64,000 nucleotides of DNA from Pseudomonas sp. HS6 (GCF_023375815.1 NZ_CP067412.1:186001-250000), one strand, 5' to 3'. Counted from the first letter of the stretch, positions 53,739 to 62,861 are shown. Numbers and translations are program-made. Notes: generated from the sequence alone by a model not told the origin.

Positions 53739-56096
53739 TTAGTGGCCGTTGCCGGAATGCCCGCCGGTATGGCCGGCGCCCTGCCCCGGGCCTTTGCCAG
53801 CCTCGCCTTTGCGCCCGCCTTCGGTTTCGTGACCGGTCTTGTCCGCTGCCGCGGCGGCCTTCTCGGCCTCTTTACCAAGCTGATCAATCGTCGCCAGATT
53901 GCTCTTGCGCACGGTTTCGACAAACCCCTGGTACGGCAAGTCGGTCACACCGACCAGACCGAAGTGGCCGTTTTCGCCATCGAGCAGGCGTCCGGTCACC
54001 GGTTGGTCGAGGTACTGGAACCAGTGCACGCCGACAATCGACGGCTCGCTCAGCGCCTGCTTGAGAAAGTTGGCGTAGGCCGGGCCACGGTCCTCTTCTT
54101 TGTTCAACGGCGTCACGCCACCCCAGAACGGGCCGCGATCGGTCGAACCGAAGTTGAACTCGGTGATCAGCACTGGTTTATCGAGGCTGCGCAGCGCGGC
54201 GAAGTCATAGCCGTCCTGCGGTTGCAGGGTGTACATGTTGAAACTCAGCACGTCGCAATACTGCGCGCAGGAAGCCACGGCTTCCGGTGTGCTGATGGCG
54301 AAGCGGCCGCCGAGCAGCAACTGGTTCGGCGCGTGCCATTTCAGCGAATCGGAAATGGTCTTGAAGTAGGTGTCGGCGAAAACCTTCTGGAAGTATTTGA
54401 AGTCGGCCTCGATTTCCGGGTGCTCAGGATTCGGCAGCGGCGCTTCGAAACCCGGGTCTTCCATCAACTCCCACGCCGGCAGATCGATACCCCAAGCCTT
54501 CGACAGCCCCGCCTGATTGCGATACTTGTCGCGCAACTGCTTGAGGAACGCACGCTTGGCCGGAACGTCGGTAGTCATTTTCAACGTGCCGTAGGCTAGC
54601 GCGTAACGCGACTTCGGATCGTCACCGGGGCCGGCCCAGGCCAGTTCGTTGTCGGCGAAGTAGCCGATCAGCCATGGATCGTCGCGATGATCACGGGCGG
54701 CAATCGCCACGGCACGTTCGGTGGCCATGGCGAAACGCGGATCGAACGGGTCAGGCATGCCGCCCCACCAGTCGTTGCCGGTGCTGATGCTGGTGTAATC
54801 GCCGACGATCGACAGCGGCAAGGTGTACGGCACGCGCTCGGCGTCGCTCAGTTGCGGTGCGCTCCAGTTGCCGACGGTGTTGAAGCCCCACGCCTGCAGA
54901 CGGTCGAGGGTGTGGGCGGCCCACTTCTGCTCATCGATGGCGACTTTGCACGGGGCAGCAGGCGCTTGCTCAGTCGCCGCCGGAGTCGCGCAAGGTTCGC
55001 CGTAAAGGCGTTGCAGGTTGGCGCCATAGAAGTCGTACCAGCGCCCGTTGCCGTAGCCACGGCCCTGATCGGCGCCGTTGCCGCCACGGTTGTCGCCCTC
55101 GCCGAAGTGACTGGCCAATGGCTCGTCAGGTTTTGGCAGGGATTCGAACATGTACTCGCGGCCGGCCACATAGGTCTGATTGACCTCGGGGCTGACGGTG
55201 TTCACGCCCAGGGAATAGAACGGATGGCCCTCCGGCGTCACCAGATACCAGCGGCCATCTCGTTTTTCGGTACGGAAAAAGCCGCTGGCCTTGAATGCCG
55301 GGCCTTTGCTCCAGCCGCCGAATTTGTCCAGCGACGACTTTTCGCGCTCGGCCAGCCAGGTTTTCAGCTGTTGCTGTTCCTTGGCGGCGGCGGATTTCAG
55401 TTGTTCATCGTTGGCGACTTTCTCCGGCCATTTGCTGCGGGTCGATTGACCATAGGCATCCACCAGATTGCCGTAGGCGGCTTTGATCACGTCTCCCTCG
55501 TCCTGCACGCCAAAACGCTCGAGCAACAAACTCTGCGCGGCTTTCGGCTGGTCCATCGACAGGCTGACGGACACTACCTGGCTGCGATCCAGCTCACCGG
55601 AACTGCTGGCCAGCAAGATGCGCTGCCCGTCGACCGTCATCGGCATCAACGGCCCGGCCTTCATGCCCTGGCTCAGCGGCGAGGTCGCGGTCAATGGCAC
55701 GAGCAAGGTCTGCGCCGGGCCGGCCGGCAGATCAACGCGGCTGACCAGGGTCTTGCCGTCGTTGCTCTGGATTTGTACGTAAACGGTCACCGCCCAGTTC
55801 ATCGCGCTCTGGATGCGCAGGCTCATCATGCCGGACTGTGACCAGTCCCAGGCACCGGTCTGAGGGCTCAGGCGCAAGGTCGGGTGCGCCGTCGGGTTGA
55901 ACGTCACCCGGCGCAGCACTTCGCCTTCGGGGGTCTGCTCGGCGTTGGCTTGCGGCAGGTCGGCGTTTTCGGTCGCCACTTTCACCACGTCGGCGGGGCG
56001 GACAAAGTTGAACAAGGTCTGCTGCCCGGCCGGTGCCGCCAGCAAAGGCGCAGCGAAAACCAGGGCAAAAACGGCAGGCAACGAACGACGAATCAT
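53739..56096 (-). CDS. Secreted agarase-like glycoside hydrolase
   Basis: A 785 aa protein with a signal peptide (MIRRSLPAVFALVFAAPLLA). A beta-rich carbohydrate-binding-like region of about 230 residues is followed by a TIM-barrel catalytic domain of clan GH-A. The acid/base Glu is in LIGYFADNELAWAG and the nucleophile Glu in PVLITEFNFGSTDRG. It resembles beta-agarases and GH42-like proteins; the natural substrate may be another galactan or exopolysaccharide. The C-terminal 40 residues are Gly/His/Lys-rich (GAGHTGGHSGNGH). I chose ATG 56096; the open frame upstream is antisense to dinG and unconserved. Confidence 0.82.
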   Translation of the reverse strand: MIRRSLPAVFALVFAAPLLAAPAGQQTLFNFVRPADVVKVATENADLPQANAEQTPEGEVLRRVTFNPTAHPTLRLSPQTGAWDWSQSGMMSLRIQSAMNWAVTVYVQIQSNDGKTLVSRVDLPAGPAQTLLVPLTATSPLSQGMKAGPLMPMTVDGQRILLASSSGELDRSQVVSVSLSMDQPKAAQSLLLERFGVQDEGDVIKAAYGNLVDAYGQSTRSKWPEKVANDEQLKSAAAKEQQQLKTWLAEREKSSLDKFGGWSKGPAFKASGFFRTEKRDGRWYLVTPEGHPFYSLGVNTVSPEVNQTYVAGREYMFESLPKPDEPLASHFGEGDNRGGNGADQGRGYGNGRWYDFYGANLQRLYGEPCATPAATEQAPAAPCKVAIDEQKWAAHTLDRLQAWGFNTVGNWSAPQLSDAERVPYTLPLSIVGDYTSISTGNDWWGGMPDPFDPRFAMATERAVAIAARDHRDDPWLIGYFADNELAWAGPGDDPKSRYALAYGTLKMTTDVPAKRAFLKQLRDKYRNQAGLSKAWGIDLPAWELMEDPGFEAPLPNPEHPEIEADFKYFQKVFADTYFKTISDSLKWHAPNQLLLGGRFAISTPEAVASCAQYCDVLSFNMYTLQPQDGYDFAALRSLDKPVLITEFNFGSTDRGPFWGGVTPLNKEEDRGPAYANFLKQALSEPSIVGVHWFQYLDQPVTGRLLDGENGHFGLVGVTDLPYQGFVETVRKSNLATIDQLGKEAEKAAAAADKTGHETEGGRKGEAGKGPGQGAGHTGGHSGNGH

Positions 56097-56191
56097 GAGA
56101 ACGGATTTCTCCCTAACGACCAGCAATGGCCAATGGAAAAGCGATGGCGCAGAGATAGACAACGCGGCGGGCAAAACTGCCCACCGATGTC

Positions 56192-58336
56192 TCAGGAAAT
56201 TTCTCGACGGAAAGGAGGCAACGCATTGAGGATCGCCTTGCCGTAGCGCTGGGTGACCAGCCGCCGATCCAGCAAAGTGATGGTGCCGCGGTCTTCTTCG
56301 GTACGCAGCAGACGACCGCAGGCCTGAACCAGTTTCAGCGAGGCGTCGGGCACCGAGATTTCCATGAACGGATTGCCTCCCCGGGCTTCGATCCACTCCG
56401 ACAGCGCGGCCTCGACCGGATCGTCCGGGACCGAGAACGGAATCTTGGCGATCACCACGTGTTCGCAATAGGCCCCCGGCAAGTCCACCCCTTCGGCGAA
56501 ACTGGCGAGACCGAACAGCACGCTGGAATCACCACCATCGACCCGCGCCTTGTGCTTGTTCAGGGTTTCCTGTTTCGACAGGTTGCCTTGAATGAACACT
56601 TGCTTGCGCCAGTCGCGGTCGAGACCGTCGAACACGTCCTGCATCTGTTTGCGCGAAGAGAACAGCACCAGCGTACCGCGCGAACCTTCGACCAGATCCG
56701 GCAATTCGCGGATGATCGCAGCGGTGTGAGCGGCGGCATCACGCGGATCGGCCTTCAGATCCGGCACTCGCAACACGCCGGCGTCAGCGTGATGGAACGG
56801 GCTCGGCACCACGGCTGTGACGGCTTTTTTCGGCAGGCCGGCGCGCATGCGGAAACGGTCGAACGTGCCGAGCGCGGTCAACGTCGCCGAGGTCACCAGA
56901 CAGCCGTAAGCTACGTTCCACAGGCTGCGGCGCAGGGTTTCGGCGGCGAGGATCGGGCTGGCGTTGACCTCGATGTCGAACAGCGAACCGCTTTCCGCCA
57001 GGGTCAGCCAGCGGGCCATCGGCGGGTTGTCTTCCGGGTCTTCGGCGGTGAACGCGGTCCACAGCTCCCAGTTGCCGGACGCGCGGGACAACAGGCTGCC
57101 GAACAATGGATACCATTCTTCGGCCTGGTTGCTGGCGATGCCGATGTTGACCTCGCCGTCCATGCCTTCCTTGAGCAGGTCGGTCAGACGAGTGAACAGA
57201 TCATTGAGACGGGAAAAACCTTTTTTCAGCTCGATGCCCATTTCGCGCATGTGCTCGGGAATCACCCCGCCAACGAAGCGATGACGCGGGCGCTCGCGGC
57301 CTTCGACATCTTCGCCGGGTTTGAAATCGGCGATCTGTTCACACGCAGTGAACATGAATTGCTGCTGAGTCTTGATCTCCCGCGCCAGCTCCGGTACCTG
57401 CTCGATCAGCTTGCCGAGGTCGCCCGGCAACGGATGCTGGGCCAGCAGTTTAGTGAGGTTCTTGGCGGTGGTTTCCAGCCAGTCGGCGGTGGAACGCAGA
57501 CGCGTGTAATGGGCGAAGTGGCCGATGGCCTTGTCCGGCAGGTGATGACCTTCGTCGAACACGTAAATGGTGTCGCGCGGATCGGGCAATACCGCCCCGC
57601 CGCCCAACGCGAGGTCGGCCAGCACCATGTCGTGGTTGGTGACGATCACGTCGACCTTGCCCATGCCTTCGCGGGCCTTGTAGAAGGCGCACTGGCCGAA
57701 GTTCGGGCAATGACGGTTGGTGCACTGGCTGTGATCGGTGGTCAGACGCGCCCAGTCGGCGTCTTCCAGCGCGTTGGGCCAGCTGTCGCGGTCGCCGTCC
57801 CATTTATTGCCGGCGAGCTTCTCGATCATGCTGGTGAACAGCTTCTGGCTGGCCTCATCGACCTCGATCTTGAAGCCTTCTTCTTCGAACAGCTGCGCCG
57901 TGGCGGTCTGCGCGTGGCCTTCCTGCAACAGCATGTCGAGCTTGGACAGGCACATGTAGCGGCCACGGCCCTTGGCCAGGGCAAAGCTGAAGTTCAGCCC
58001 GCTGTTGCGCATCAGGTCGGGCAAGTCCTTGTAGACAATCTGCTCTTGCAGCGCGACGGTCGCGGTGGCGATCACCAGGCGCTTGCCGGCCAGTTTGGCG
58101 GTCGGGATCGCAGCCAGGCTGTAGGCCACGGTCTTACCAGTACCGGTGCCGGCTTCCACCGCGACAATCGCGGGGTCGCCACTGCGCCGGCCTTCGTCGT
58201 CGGTGTCGATATCCCCGAGGACCTTGGCAATTTCAGCGATCATCAGACGCTGGCCGTAACGCGGCTTGAGGCTCTTGGCCTCTAGAAAACGCGAATAGGC
58301 GCCCTGGATCGTGGTTTTGAGTTCAGTGCTGATCAT
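56192..58336 (-). CDS. dinG: ATP-dependent DNA helicase DinG
   Basis: XPD-like 5'-3' helicase with an iron-sulphur cluster, 714 aa. Walker A VEAGTGTGKTVAYSLAA at about residue 59, Fe-S cysteines in YMCLSKL, QCTNRHCPNFGQCAFY, DEAH-like box VFDEGHHL, helicase lobe 2 VLFSSRKQMQDVFDGL and motif VI VQACGRLLRTEEDRG. It removes R-loops and replication-blocking structures. Standard length. It diverges from a CopD-like gene across 99 bases; a LexA box was not obvious in that gap. Confidence 0.95.
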   Translation of the reverse strand: MISTELKTTIQGAYSRFLEAKSLKPRYGQRLMIAEIAKVLGDIDTDDEGRRSGDPAIVAVEAGTGTGKTVAYSLAAIPTAKLAGKRLVIATATVALQEQIVYKDLPDLMRNSGLNFSFALAKGRGRYMCLSKLDMLLQEGHAQTATAQLFEEEGFKIEVDEASQKLFTSMIEKLAGNKWDGDRDSWPNALEDADWARLTTDHSQCTNRHCPNFGQCAFYKAREGMGKVDVIVTNHDMVLADLALGGGAVLPDPRDTIYVFDEGHHLPDKAIGHFAHYTRLRSTADWLETTAKNLTKLLAQHPLPGDLGKLIEQVPELAREIKTQQQFMFTACEQIADFKPGEDVEGRERPRHRFVGGVIPEHMREMGIELKKGFSRLNDLFTRLTDLLKEGMDGEVNIGIASNQAEEWYPLFGSLLSRASGNWELWTAFTAEDPEDNPPMARWLTLAESGSLFDIEVNASPILAAETLRRSLWNVAYGCLVTSATLTALGTFDRFRMRAGLPKKAVTAVVPSPFHHADAGVLRVPDLKADPRDAAAHTAAIIRELPDLVEGSRGTLVLFSSRKQMQDVFDGLDRDWRKQVFIQGNLSKQETLNKHKARVDGGDSSVLFGLASFAEGVDLPGAYCEHVVIAKIPFSVPDDPVEAALSEWIEARGGNPFMEISVPDASLKLVQACGRLLRTEEDRGTITLLDRRLVTQRYGKAILNALPPFRREIS

Positions 58337-58435
58337 TGAGTGTCGGGCGCAAAAAACGCTGGATAAATTTTCAGTGGTTCGGTTCGGCGGCTATCATACC
58401 CCGCGAATCGATCCCGCGCAGAACGGAGTACCCCA

Positions 58436-58900
58436 ATGACACCTTTTAGCCTCGTTTACCCCATCCATGTACTGGCCGCGCTGGTGTGGGTTGGCGGTAT
58501 GTTTTTCGCCTGGATGGTGCTGCGCCCTGCGGCGATGAAGGCACTGGACGGTCCCGGACGCCTGACGCTCTGGGTGGAAGTGTTTCAAGGTTTTTTTCGT
58601 TGGGTGTGGGGCGCGGTGATTCTGCTTCCGGTCACCGGGGTGGGCATGTTGCATCTGCAGCACATCGCCTTCGACAACGCGCCGCGTTATGTGCAGGTGA
58701 TGATGGGACTGTATGTGGTGATGACTGCGCTGTTCATTCGGATTCAGGCATTGATGCTGCCCGAATTGCGCACGGCGGTGCAGGCGAAGGACTGGCCGGC
58801 CGGTGCGGCAGTGCTGGGGCGGATTCGCAAGGTGGTGGGGTTCAATCTGTTGGTCGGGCTGGTGCTGGTAGCGATTGCCGCGGCGCGGCCGTCGTTCTGA
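58436..58900 (+). CDS. CopD-like integral membrane protein
   Basis: A 154 aa membrane protein with four hydrophobic segments. PIHVLAALVWVGGMFFAWMV at the start and a conserved His in VGMLHLQHIAF are typical of the CopD/DUF4149-like family. It could take part in copper uptake or haem-linked redox, but the family is broad. Ribosome site GAACGGAGTACCCC. It is followed by a perfect 13-bp inverted repeat. Confidence 0.8.
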   Translation: MTPFSLVYPIHVLAALVWVGGMFFAWMVLRPAAMKALDGPGRLTLWVEVFQGFFRWVWGAVILLPVTGVGMLHLQHIAFDNAPRYVQVMMGLYVVMTALFIRIQALMLPELRTAVQAKDWPAGAAVLGRIRKVVGFNLLVGLVLVAIAAARPSF

Positions 58901-58907
58901 AGTGACG

Positions 58908-58937
58908 CTGATCGTTCCCACTCAGTGGGAACGATCA
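58908..58937. terminator. Perfect inverted repeat between the CopD-like and collagen-like genes
   Basis: 13-bp stem CTGATCGTTCCCA / TGGGAACGATCAG with a CTCA loop between convergent genes. The GATCGTTCCCA string is common in Pseudomonas intergenic DNA. No T-tract follows, so it may be a dispersed hairpin element that also stops transcription. Confidence 0.6.
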
Positions 58938-58950
58938 GACAGGGAACGGC

Positions 58951-59709
58951 TTACAGGCGCTGAACGGTGACAGACCCCGCCGCCCCCGCAGGCCCCGGCT
59001 GACCGTCAGCCCCAGGCTTGCCGCTCTTGCCGCCATCGGCGCGATACACCAGGCAACCCTTGGACTTGCCGCCCGCCCCCGGTTTGCCACCAGGCCCGGC
59101 GGGACCACCGGCACCACCGGCGACTTCAACCTTGATCAGCTCGGCCGGAAACTCACGGGGCACTTCCAGTCGCACCAGCGCACCCGGTGCGCCCGCCTGG
59201 CCATTACTGCCGTCACTGCCATCGAAACCGTGCCCCGCCTGACCCCAGGTGCAGCCCGGTTCCTGACCGTTGGCGCCGTCGAGGCCGACAAAGCCCGGCG
59301 CACCGGTGCCGCCGCGCGCATCGACGATCAGCTGCGGTGCATTCAGCGCCTTGAATTGCAGATTCAGGTTACGCCCGGCACGGGCGGCTTTTTCATACGT
59401 CCCCGGCGCACCGCGAGCGGTGATCCGGCTGCCTTCGGCAAGCGCGGCACGGGTGACTTTCAGATCCAGTGCCTGTTCACCCGGCACGATGGCGATACGT
59501 GCGTCACGGCCCAACTGCAATTCGCCGACGCTCAACTCGGTCACGTTGGAGGGCACCAGCAAGGTGCCGTAATCGGCGACCACCAGTTTCTCCAGTTGCA
59601 GGGTGCTGGCGGTGTTGGGCAAACGCATCAGGGAATTGGGTTCGACATTCACAACCTGAGCGCAGGCCAGAGGGCTGATGAATGCAGCGAGCAGGCAAAG
59701 TTTACGCAT
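58951..59709 (-). CDS. Exported collagen-like glycine-repeat protein
   Basis: A 252 aa protein with signal peptide residues 1-18 (LLAAFISPLACA). A beta-rich N-terminal half is followed by two Gly-x-y-like blocks, GAPGFVGLDGANGQEPGC and GSDGSNGQAGAPGA, then GGAGGPAGPGGKPGAGG and GKPGADGQPGPAGAAG near the C-terminus. Two lone Cys lie in EPGCTWGQ and SKGCLVYRA. Collagen-like bacterial proteins often coat the cell or appendages. I chose ATG 59709 after GGAGGCTTCCC. It overlaps the DUF1145 gene end by 8 bases, so they form one unit. Function unknown. Confidence 0.78.
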   Translation of the reverse strand: MRKLCLLAAFISPLACAQVVNVEPNSLMRLPNTASTLQLEKLVVADYGTLLVPSNVTELSVGELQLGRDARIAIVPGEQALDLKVTRAALAEGSRITARGAPGTYEKAARAGRNLNLQFKALNAPQLIVDARGGTGAPGFVGLDGANGQEPGCTWGQAGHGFDGSDGSNGQAGAPGALVRLEVPREFPAELIKVEVAGGAGGPAGPGGKPGAGGKSKGCLVYRADGGKSGKPGADGQPGPAGAAGSVTVQRL

Positions 59710-59980
59710 GGGAAGCCTCCGGAGCGGCCGGGGCCGGGATGGTTTGCAGGTGGAAAACGCCGAACAGCAGGACACGGCCACGATCACGCCAAGGGTGCGG
59801 AAGCCCCTGGAGGCTGCGATTGCACAGCAGCACTTCCAGTAGATGGATGGCCAGCAGCAGAACAGCGGCCAGATTGACCAGCAGATGCAACGGATGAACA
59901 AACGGCACCAGCTGATTGGCCAGCACCACGCAGCAGAACACCAGGGTCAACAATCGCCCCAGCCCACAGAACACCTTCAT
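59702..59980 (-). CDS. DUF1145 membrane protein
   Basis: A 92 aa protein with two to three membrane segments (LGRLLTLVFCCVVLANQLVP and LHLLVNLAAVLLLAIHLLEV). It matches DUF1145, a small proteobacterial membrane family without known function. The ATG follows GGGGGAGCGT. Its stop overlaps the start region of the collagen-like gene, suggesting coupled expression, perhaps for surface display, which is inference only. Confidence 0.8.
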   Translation of the reverse strand: MKVFCGLGRLLTLVFCCVVLANQLVPFVHPLHLLVNLAAVLLLAIHLLEVLLCNRSLQGLPHPWRDRGRVLLFGVFHLQTIPAPAAPEASHA

Positions 59981-60143
59981 ACGCTCCCCCGTGTTGCGAA
60001 TTATTCTTTGGGCGCACAGTAACGGCTTCCGTACGGGATAAGCCAGAGGGGCAAATAAAAAAGTTCCGGGCACTCGTCGGATGGCTGCCGGATCGACGAT
60101 GAACGTCGACCGACAGCTCTAGCCTGCGGACTACAGAAGACTC

Positions 60144-60866
60144 CTAGCGATTGATGTGCAATTCCACGCGACGGTTTTGCGCGCGCCCCTCTTCGGTATC
60201 GTTGTCAGCCACCGGTTCACGTTTGCCACGCCCTTCGCTGGTGAGTTTGTCCGGCGCCAGCCCCTGGCTCAGCAGATAGGCCGCCACGCTGCTCGCGCGA
60301 CGTTCCGACAACGCCTGGTTGTAAGCGTCCGAACCCTTGCCGTCGGTATGGCCGATCACCTTGATGCTCACCACGTCGGCGTTGCGCAACTTGTCCATCA
60401 GCGAATCCAGCTGACTTTTCGCCGCAGGTTTGAGGTCGGATTTGTCGAAGTCGAACAGCACGTTGCCAGCATCGTTGAGCGTAATGACTTCGGATTGCGG
60501 AGCCGGTTCGGCCGGTTTCTCGGCGACCGGGTATTGCGGCAACCGACAACCACGGTGGTCGACCGGGGTGTTGGCCGGTGTGTCCGGGCAACGGTCGCGG
60601 CGGTCGAACACGCCGTCGCCGTCTTCATCGCCATCCTGGGCGTAACAGATCAATCCGCCGGTGAGGATACCCAGCGCTGCGCCACCACCGGCCCAGCCAC
60701 CACTTTCAATTGCGCCCAGACCACCGCCGACCAGTCCGCCAATGAGGCTGCAGATCGGCCAGGTACGTTGATTGAGGGGGGCAGTGCCATCGCTGTGAGT
60801 AGCGCAACCGGTCAAGAGGCTGCCAAGCAGCAGAACCGGCAAGACGGACCTTGAGAAAACACTCAT
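60144..60866 (-). CDS. OmpA-family peptidoglycan-binding lipoprotein, paralogue B
   Basis: A 240 aa lipoprotein, signal with lipobox LLTGC. A glycine-zipper segment (SLIGGLVGGGLGAIESGGWA) is followed by a TSP3-like calcium-binding repeat DGDEDGDGVFDRRDRCPDTP and an OmpA domain (ISIK-type core VIGHTDGKGSDAYNQALSER, GRAQNRRVELHI). It shares this order with the gene upstream, so the two are tandem paralogues, but a terminator-like hairpin separates them. The ribosome site AGGAG lies inside a strong hairpin in the leader (60875-60910). Confidence 0.88.
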   Translation of the reverse strand: MSVFSRSVLPVLLLGSLLTGCATHSDGTAPLNQRTWPICSLIGGLVGGGLGAIESGGWAGGGAALGILTGGLICYAQDGDEDGDGVFDRRDRCPDTPANTPVDHRGCRLPQYPVAEKPAEPAPQSEVITLNDAGNVLFDFDKSDLKPAAKSQLDSLMDKLRNADVVSIKVIGHTDGKGSDAYNQALSERRASSVAAYLLSQGLAPDKLTSEGRGKREPVADNDTEEGRAQNRRVELHINR

Positions 60867-60874
60867 TGTGAAAG

Positions 60875-60910
60875 CTCCTGTGTCACCGGCCCATACCGGT
60901 TACACAGGAG
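60875..60910 (-). promoter_or_regulatory. Leader hairpin that covers the Shine-Dalgarno site of OmpA paralogue B
   Basis: Arms CTCCTGTGT and ACACAGGAG are perfect complements, continued inward by ACCGG / CCGGT after one mismatch. AGGAG, the ribosome site 9 bases before the ATG, is the end of one arm. Confidence 0.65.
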
Positions 60911-60918
60911 TAAAGACC

Positions 60919-60949
60919 CGCATCCGCGACTGCACAAGCCGCGGATGCG
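60919..60949 (-). terminator. Hairpin after OmpA paralogue A
   Basis: 10-bp stem CGCATCCGCG / CGCGGATGCG, then GGTCTTTACT on the minus strand. It lies directly after the paralogue A stop and just before the leader of paralogue B. The T-tract is short, so termination may be partial. Confidence 0.6.
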
Positions 60950-60956
60950 AGGGGGC

Positions 60957-61652
60957 TTAGCGGTTGATTTTGATTTCCGTGCGACGGTTGAGCGCGCGGC
61001 CATCGGCGGTTTTGTTATCCGCCACTGGCTGGCTTTCACCGGCACCGGTCACCGAGACGAAGCTTGAACGTGGCACACCTTCATGGATCAGGTATTCCAC
61101 CACCGAGTGCGCCCGACGATCCGACAGTTTCTTGTTGTAGGCATCGCTGCCCACGCTGTCGGTGTGGCCGGTCACGGTCAGTTGCGCCGTGGTCGATTCC
61201 TGTTTCAGGCGCGTGGCGACCTTGTCGAGTACTTGCTTGTCGGAAGGCGTCAGCGTGGCTTTGTCGAACTGGAAGTGAACATCGCGGATGACGATGGTTT
61301 CTTCCTTGACCACTACAGCTTCTTCAACCACTGGTGCAGGGGCCGGGAACGGGCAACCGTCCGCGTCGACTTTGGTGCCTCGAGGTGTGTGCGGGCACTT
61401 GTCACGACTGTCCGGCACACCGTCGCCGTCTTCGTCGCCATCACCGTGTACCCAGCAGTAGGCTGCCGCCGTACCGCCGACCAACAATGCACCATAACCG
61501 GCCCACGACGAACTTTCCGTCGCGCCGATACCCGCACCAACGACACCGCCGACTGCCGCACAGGTCGGCCAGTCGGTTTTCTGCAAACCTGCGCAACCAG
61601 TCAACACACTGGTTAGCAGAACCAAGGGTAATGCTGTCCGAACTATGCTCAT
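60957..61652 (-). CDS. OmpA-family peptidoglycan-binding lipoprotein, paralogue A
   Basis: A 231 aa lipoprotein, lipobox VLTGC. It has the same order as paralogue B: glycine-zipper AAVGGVVGAGIGATESSSWA, TSP3-like repeat DGDEDGDGVPDSRDKCPHTP, then an OmpA domain with VTGHTDSVGSDAYNKKLSDR and GRALNRRTEIKI. It probably links outer membrane and peptidoglycan. The ribosome site GGAG is again at the end of a leader hairpin (61661-61695). Ribosome spacing to the ATG is 8-9 bases. Confidence 0.89.
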   Translation of the reverse strand: MSIVRTALPLVLLTSVLTGCAGLQKTDWPTCAAVGGVVGAGIGATESSSWAGYGALLVGGTAAAYCWVHGDGDEDGDGVPDSRDKCPHTPRGTKVDADGCPFPAPAPVVEEAVVVKEETIVIRDVHFQFDKATLTPSDKQVLDKVATRLKQESTTAQLTVTGHTDSVGSDAYNKKLSDRRAHSVVEYLIHEGVPRSSFVSVTGAGESQPVADNKTADGRALNRRTEIKINR

Positions 61653-61660
61653 CTAGTTTT

Positions 61661-61695
61661 CTCCTGAGGGATCGGCTTAGAACCGATTCAGGGAG
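61661..61695 (-). promoter_or_regulatory. Leader hairpin that covers the Shine-Dalgarno site of OmpA paralogue A
   Basis: On the minus strand CTCC-C-TGA-ATCGG pairs with CCGAT-CCC-TCA-GGAG around TTCTAAG. GGAG is the ribosome site. Both this leader and that of paralogue B begin with GGTCTTTACTCC. Confidence 0.6.
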
Positions 61696-61851
61696 TAAAG
61701 ACCGGAGTTTTAATCTCCGCCAGCAATAGGCCACTGCTGTTTGCGAGCGTGTTCACAGGACTTCGACGCATTGGGCGCAAACCCGCAGGACAGAGATCTA
61801 GGCCTCGACGCTCGGGCAGGCTAGTCTTGGCGATCTGATTGAGGAACTTCG

Positions 61852-62349
61852 ATGAACGTCGCCCTGTCTTCCCGCACGCCGCAGCAGGCATTGGCCGCCC
61901 TGCTGGACCGCTACGCCCCGGCCCGTCTGCTGTTGATCGGTGCCAGCGAATTCCCGGCACTGGCCGCTTTCAAGGACGCGCACCCGGACACCCGCGTCGC
62001 TCACGCCGCGCCCGGCACCTTGCCGGCGGAACTGGCCGCACAGCGTTTCGACCTGGCGCTGGTGGTCGATTGCCTCGAACATTTGCCCAAGCGCGACGGC
62101 CTGAATCTGCTCGGCGGGATTCGCAACCTCAACGCCAGCCGCATCGCGGTGCTGGCGGATCTGTCGGCCAGCGGCTGGCAGGAAACCGACTTCTACTCGC
62201 TGGCCCTGCAGGCCAGCGAGCGTTTTGCCCGCGACGAGCAGGTTCTGACCCTGTTCACCTATGATCTGCTTGACTACAAACAAGTCCCCGACTGGCTCAA
62301 CTCGCGGTTCTGGGCCAATCCGGAAAACTTCGGGAAATACTGGTGGTAA
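61852..62349 (+). CDS. Methyltransferase-like protein (DUF6231-type)
   Basis: A 165 aa soluble protein with a degenerate SAM-methyltransferase-like fold: [20 protein letters not shown] resembles motif I without the Gly-rich loop, and [20 protein letters not shown] resembles motif II. It ends [15 protein letters not shown]. Ribosome site GAGGAACTTCG. It precedes the YchJ-like gene by 4 bases. Loss of the GxGxG loop suggests that it may not bind SAM. Function unknown. Confidence 0.75.
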   Translation: MNVALSSRTPQQALAALLDRYAPARLLLIGASEFPALAAFKDAHPDTRVAHAAPGTLPAELAAQRFDLALVVDCLEHLPKRDGLNLLGGIRNLNASRIAVLADLSASGWQETDFYSLALQASERFARDEQVLTLFTYDLLDYKQVPDWLNSRFWANPENFGKYWW

Positions 62350-62353
62350 TGCA

Positions 62354-62830
62354 ATGAGTACAGCCATTTGCCCTTGCGGCAGCGGCAACCTGCTGGATGC
62401 CTGCTGCGGCCATTATCATGCGGGCCACCCCGCACCGTGCGCCGAAGCCCTGATGCGTTCGCGCTACAGCGCCTACGTGCTGGGCCTGATCGATTATCTG
62501 GTGGCGACCACCCTGCCCGCCCAGCAGACAGGGCTCGATCGCCAGTCGATCAGCGCCTGGAGCGCTTCGAGCACGTGGCTCGGGCTGGACGTCGAAAGTT
62601 CGGAAGTCTTCGGCGGCCAGCCGGAACACGCCTTCGTCACCTTCACCGCGCGCTGGCACGATAGCCAGGGTGAGCACAGCCACCGCGAGCGCTCATCCTT
62701 CGTGCAGAACGCCGGTCACTGGTACTTCATTGACCCGACCGTGCAGCTCAAATTGGGCCGCAACGATGCCTGCCCGTGCACCAGCGGCCAGAAGTTCAAG
62801 AAGTGCTGTGCGGGGTATTTCGGCAGCTGA
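62354..62830 (+). CDS. YchJ-family protein with two SEC-C zinc motifs
   Basis: A 158 aa protein of the YchJ (UPF0225) family. An N-terminal SEC-C-like motif [19 protein letters not shown] and a C-terminal SEC-C motif [18 protein letters not shown], each with the CxC...CC/CH pattern for one Zn2+. The middle is a NTF2-like domain ([20 protein letters not shown], then [20 protein letters not shown]). Complete. Function unknown; SEC-C also occurs at the end of SecA. Confidence 0.9.
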   Translation: MSTAICPCGSGNLLDACCGHYHAGHPAPCAEALMRSRYSAYVLGLIDYLVATTLPAQQTGLDRQSISAWSASSTWLGLDVESSEVFGGQPEHAFVTFTARWHDSQGEHSHRERSSFVQNAGHWYFIDPTVQLKLGRNDACPCTSGQKFKKCCAGYFGS

Positions 62831-62861
62831 GGCTAGACTGGGCAGCAAAGGGAGTTAAACC

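Noticed and set aside
56097..56468. In-frame upstream extension of the agarase-like gene
   Set aside because: It crosses the dinG 3' end and would hide a clear signal peptide.
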